8,925 nucleotides of DNA from Thermomicrobiaceae bacterium (GTDB lineage: Bacteria > Chloroflexota > Chloroflexia > Thermomicrobiales > Thermomicrobiaceae). Shown one piece after another: positions 6,572 to 8,925 of the stretch; the first letter of the stretch is position 1; the number at the start of each line of letters is the position of its first letter. The notes under the pieces were generated by a model. That model saw only the letters and a program-made list of their open reading frames with translations. It was not told the origin of the DNA and did no database searches. The position numbers and the translations under genes were made by a program. Where the stretch lies: positions 1 through 8,925 of the forward strand of contig SLFF01000019.1 in assembly GCA_007124395.1 (NCBI GenBank). Direction: 5' to 3'.

Positions 6572-8155
6572 ATGCAATCAACACGGGCTGATGAAGTGAG
6601 CAACAACCAGTCGTCGCCGAGAGCAACCTGGAAAGAGTGGGCCGGTCTGGCCACGCTTGCACTCCCCACCCTCTTGATCGGCGTGGACATGACTGTCCTC
6701 CACCTCGCAATCCCCAGTCTCACGGCCGATCTCCAGCCGACCAGCACTCAGCTTCTCTGGATTGTCGATATCTACGGCTTTCTGATCGCCGGGTTCCTGC
6801 TGACGATGGGTACCCTGGGGGACAGGATCGGGCGACGCAAGCTGTTGATGATCGGGGCCTTTGCGTTTGCCCTGGCATCGTTGTTCGCTGCACTTTCCAC
6901 CAGTGCCGAGATGCTGATTCTGGCCCGTGCGCTCCTCGGAATTGCCGGGGCGACGCTGATGCCGTCGACACTCTCGCTGATTCGAAACATGTTCCCGGAC
7001 GACAGCCAGCGCACCTTTGCGATCTCGATATGGATGATGAGCCTGATTGCCGGTCAGGCGCTTGGACCGCTAGTTGGCGGCGTGCTACTAACATACTTCT
7101 GGTGGGGTTCGGCGTTTCTGATTGGCGTCCCTGTGATGGGGTTGCTGCTGATTCTCGCCCCATTCACGCTACCGGAATATAAGGCGCCAAACCCCGGCCG
7201 CATCGATCTTCAAAGCGTTGCCCTTTCACTGGTGACGATCCTGTCGTCGATCTATGCGATCAAGTATCTGGTTCGAGAAGGTTTCGGACTGATCGCGGTG
7301 CTGAGCCTCGCGGTGGGTCTGATCGTGGGCTGGATCTTCATTCGTCGGCAGCAACGTCTACCTGAACCAATGCTGGATCTGAAACTCTTCGGCAACCGCG
7401 TGTTCAGCGCGCTGATCGCCATGCACCTGCTGACAATGTTCATGGTTGCCGGGATGAAGTTCATGGGAGCCCAACACCTGCAGCTGGTGCTCGACCTTTC
7501 ACCGATTCAGGCCGGCCTGTGGATGGTTCCCATCGCCACCGGGGGTGTTGTTGGAGCGTTGCTGGCATCGTTCTTCGTGCGATTCATACGTCCGGCATAT
7601 GTGATCAGCCTGAATCTCGGGTTCGCCGCTCTCGGGTACGGTGTCCTGGCGCAGGTAGATGTTTCATCGGGGCTTAGTCTCTTGATCACTGGACTGGTAA
7701 TGGCAACCTTTTCCGTCACGATGATCACCGCCCTGACGACTGACCTGATTATCAGCTCGGCTCCTGACGATAAAGTGGGATCTGCTTCCGGTGTTTGCGA
7801 GACAAGCGCCGAGTTCGGCATTGCGATGGGGATCGCCGTTCTGGGGAGTATCAGTGCGGTCGTCTATCGCTTCCGACTGGAAGGGTCAATGCCGGAGGGG
7901 GTCTCCAGCGATGCCGAGGCGACCGCCACCGAAACCCTGGCCGGGGCAGTAGCAGTATCGAGCGAGATGACCGGCATGCCCGCCAGCGCTCTCCTGATGA
8001 CCGCGCGCGACGCGTTTACTGACGGACTTGTCGTCAATGCAATTGTCGGCTTGGTGACGATGCTGGTGTTGCTGGTGATGTGCCTGTCGTTGTTGCGACA
8101 TATCCCTTCAACATCGTCAAAGCCACGCGAACCGCAACCCGCAATGGACGACTGA
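6572..8155 (+). CDS. DHA2 (QacA/SmvA-like) MFS multidrug exporter
   Basis: This 527-residue protein, typical for a 14-helix DHA2 proton-coupled drug exporter of the inner membrane, is closest in pattern to QacA and SmvA. Its motifs are VDMTVLHLAIP in helix 1 (D39, motif D1), LLWIVDIYGFLIAG, motif A GTLGDRIGRRK (80-90), motif B around R119 (LARALLGIAGATLMPSTLS), motif C GQALGPLVGG (161-170), and PMLDLKLF between the halves. An extracellular loop near residues 435-480 precedes the last helix, as in QacA. QacA D323 in helix 10, linked to divalent cationic substrates, aligns with G325 here (LWMVPIATGGVVG). The substrate is probably a lipophilic or monovalent cation or dye, but specificity cannot be read from sequence. 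The start is uncertain: the ATG at 6572 has no ribosome binding site and abuts the acnA terminator, while GTG at 6596 is also in frame. No regulator gene is adjacent. Confidence 0.9.
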   Translation: MQSTRADEVSNNQSSPRATWKEWAGLATLALPTLLIGVDMTVLHLAIPSLTADLQPTSTQLLWIVDIYGFLIAGFLLTMGTLGDRIGRRKLLMIGAFAFALASLFAALSTSAEMLILARALLGIAGATLMPSTLSLIRNMFPDDSQRTFAISIWMMSLIAGQALGPLVGGVLLTYFWWGSAFLIGVPVMGLLLILAPFTLPEYKAPNPGRIDLQSVALSLVTILSSIYAIKYLVREGFGLIAVLSLAVGLIVGWIFIRRQQRLPEPMLDLKLFGNRVFSALIAMHLLTMFMVAGMKFMGAQHLQLVLDLSPIQAGLWMVPIATGGVVGALLASFFVRFIRPAYVISLNLGFAALGYGVLAQVDVSSGLSLLITGLVMATFSVTMITALTTDLIISSAPDDKVGSASGVCETSAEFGIAMGIAVLGSISAVVYRFRLEGSMPEGVSSDAEATATETLAGAVAVSSEMTGMPASALLMTARDAFTDGLVVNAIVGLVTMLVLLVMCLSLLRHIPSTSSKPREPQPAMDD

Positions 8156-8310
8156 TCTTCCCTGCGAGCTATTGTGTCCAGCGACTGCCGCCCCGCGGGT
8201 CTCTGGCATACTCAGAGCAATGTATCCGGTTCGTCTGACCTTGTCCGCGAACCTCTCACGACAAACCGGCTTATGTAACGGTATCCATGTCTTCCCCGGA
8301 AAGGAAACGC
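8156..8310. other. Intergenic region before the M16 protease gene
   Basis: In this 155-base gap I see no clear terminator for the exporter gene and no convincing promoter. CATACT (8207-8212) is a four-of-six -10 match without a partner. GGAAAGGA (8298-8305) is the ribosome binding site for the gene at 8311. Confidence 0.5.
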
Positions 8311-8925
8311 ATGACTGCAACGCAATCGACACGCAGAGTTACGCTGGACAACGGTCTCACCGTGATCGTTCGAGAATCGCACCGGGTACCGGTTGCCACG
8401 TTCTGGATCTGGTATCGAGTCGGATCCCGGAACGAGCCACTCGGCCGCACAGGCATCTCCCACTGGGTCGAGCACATGCTCTTCAAAGGAACGCCGGACT
8501 ATCAGCCTGGCGCGATCTTCCGGACGATCAACAAGTTCGGCGGTACGCTGAACGGCTTTACCTCACTCGACTACACCGCCTACTTCGAGACAGTTCCAAA
8601 CACCCAACTCGAACTGGCGGTCTCGATCGAGGCCGACCGGATGCACAATGCGATCTTCGACCCGGAAGAGTTCGAGAAAGAACGCACGGTCATTCTCTCC
8701 GAGCGTGAAGGAAACGAGAACAGCCCCGGTTTTCATCTGCGCGAAGAGATGATGGCAGCCGCGTTCCGGGCACACCCGTATGGACAGAGCCTGATCGGTT
8801 TCGAGTCTGACCTCAAATCGATGACCCGCGACGAACTCTACGAGCACTACCGGACCTTCTATACACCTCGAAACTCGACCGCGGTGATCGTCGGCGACGT
8901 CGACACTGATGAAGCGATCGACATC
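8311..8925 (+). CDS. M16-family zinc metallopeptidase, N-terminal part (gene continues past the window)
   Basis: The first 205 codons are present and open to the window edge. The inverted zinc-binding motif HWVEH (H51, E54, H55) is intact, with the third metal ligand E131 (LSEREGNENSP) 76 residues after H55. This is the usual spacing in M16 peptidases such as mitochondrial processing peptidase beta and insulinase-like enzymes. Other family landmarks are LDNGLTVIV at the N-terminus, GGTLNGFTSLDYTAYFE (78-93), the ERTVI...E helix, HPYGQSLIG (155-163) and the FYTPRN...VGD strand (183-196). No signal peptide is seen, so this copy is probably cytoplasmic. M16B genes in bacteria often come as an active/inactive pair or a two-domain protein; what follows is outside the window. 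The ATG at 8311 has AAGGA five bases upstream and is preferred over the in-frame ATG at 8287, which has no ribosome binding site. Confidence 0.92.
   Translation, partial: MTATQSTRRVTLDNGLTVIVRESHRVPVATFWIWYRVGSRNEPLGRTGISHWVEHMLFKGTPDYQPGAIFRTINKFGGTLNGFTSLDYTAYFETVPNTQLELAVSIEADRMHNAIFDPEEFEKERTVILSEREGNENSPGFHLREEMMAAAFRAHPYGQSLIGFESDLKSMTRDELYEHYRTFYTPRNSTAVIVGDVDTDEAIDI

Overview
The window is roughly 60% GC and densely coding, with intergenic gaps of about 60-270 bp. It looks like ordinary chromosome from a free-living, aerobic, GC-rich bacterium. A bacterial eRF1/Vms1-like protein, an AcnA-type aconitase with a low-complexity interdomain linker, and a soluble M16 protease fit Chloroflexota (for example the Thermomicrobia side) better than Proteobacteria. 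That placement is inference from protein character only; an actinobacterial-like lineage cannot be excluded. No tRNA, rRNA, CRISPR array, insertion sequence, phage gene or toxin-antitoxin pair was seen.

Layout. Positions 1-947 (minus strand) hold two tandem, overlapping, paralogous genes for small membrane proteins, each with two transmembrane helices followed by a bacterial PH-like domain. The second runs off the left edge. A divergent control region (948-1215) separates them from a plus-strand gene (1216-2475) for a cysteine-free bacterial relative of eRF1/Vms1 release factors with a GG-W-S-Q loop. Next comes a minus-strand dihydrodipicolinate-synthase-superfamily aldolase/lyase (2601-3506), convergent with the release-factor-like gene across a strong hairpin at 2554-2581. 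It keeps the Schiff-base lysine but lacks the residues that define true DapA. A second divergent gap (3507-3751) leads to a complete aconitase gene, acnA (3752-6508), closed by a clear terminator-like hairpin (6543-6566). A DHA2/QacA-like 14-helix drug exporter gene (6572-8155) follows almost directly. Last is the 5' part of an M16 zinc-protease gene (8311 to the right edge).

The genes do not form one obvious pathway. Apart from the PH pair, each seems to be its own transcription unit: a TCA-cycle enzyme, an efflux pump, a peptidase, a carbon-carbon lyase and a possible ribosome-rescue or quality-control factor. I found no convincing new multi-gene system. The points most worth a second look are the active-site losses in the lyase, the release-factor-like protein with no zinc-ribbon cysteines, the tandem PH-domain membrane proteins, and the repeat-rich divergent promoter between 1006 and 1064.
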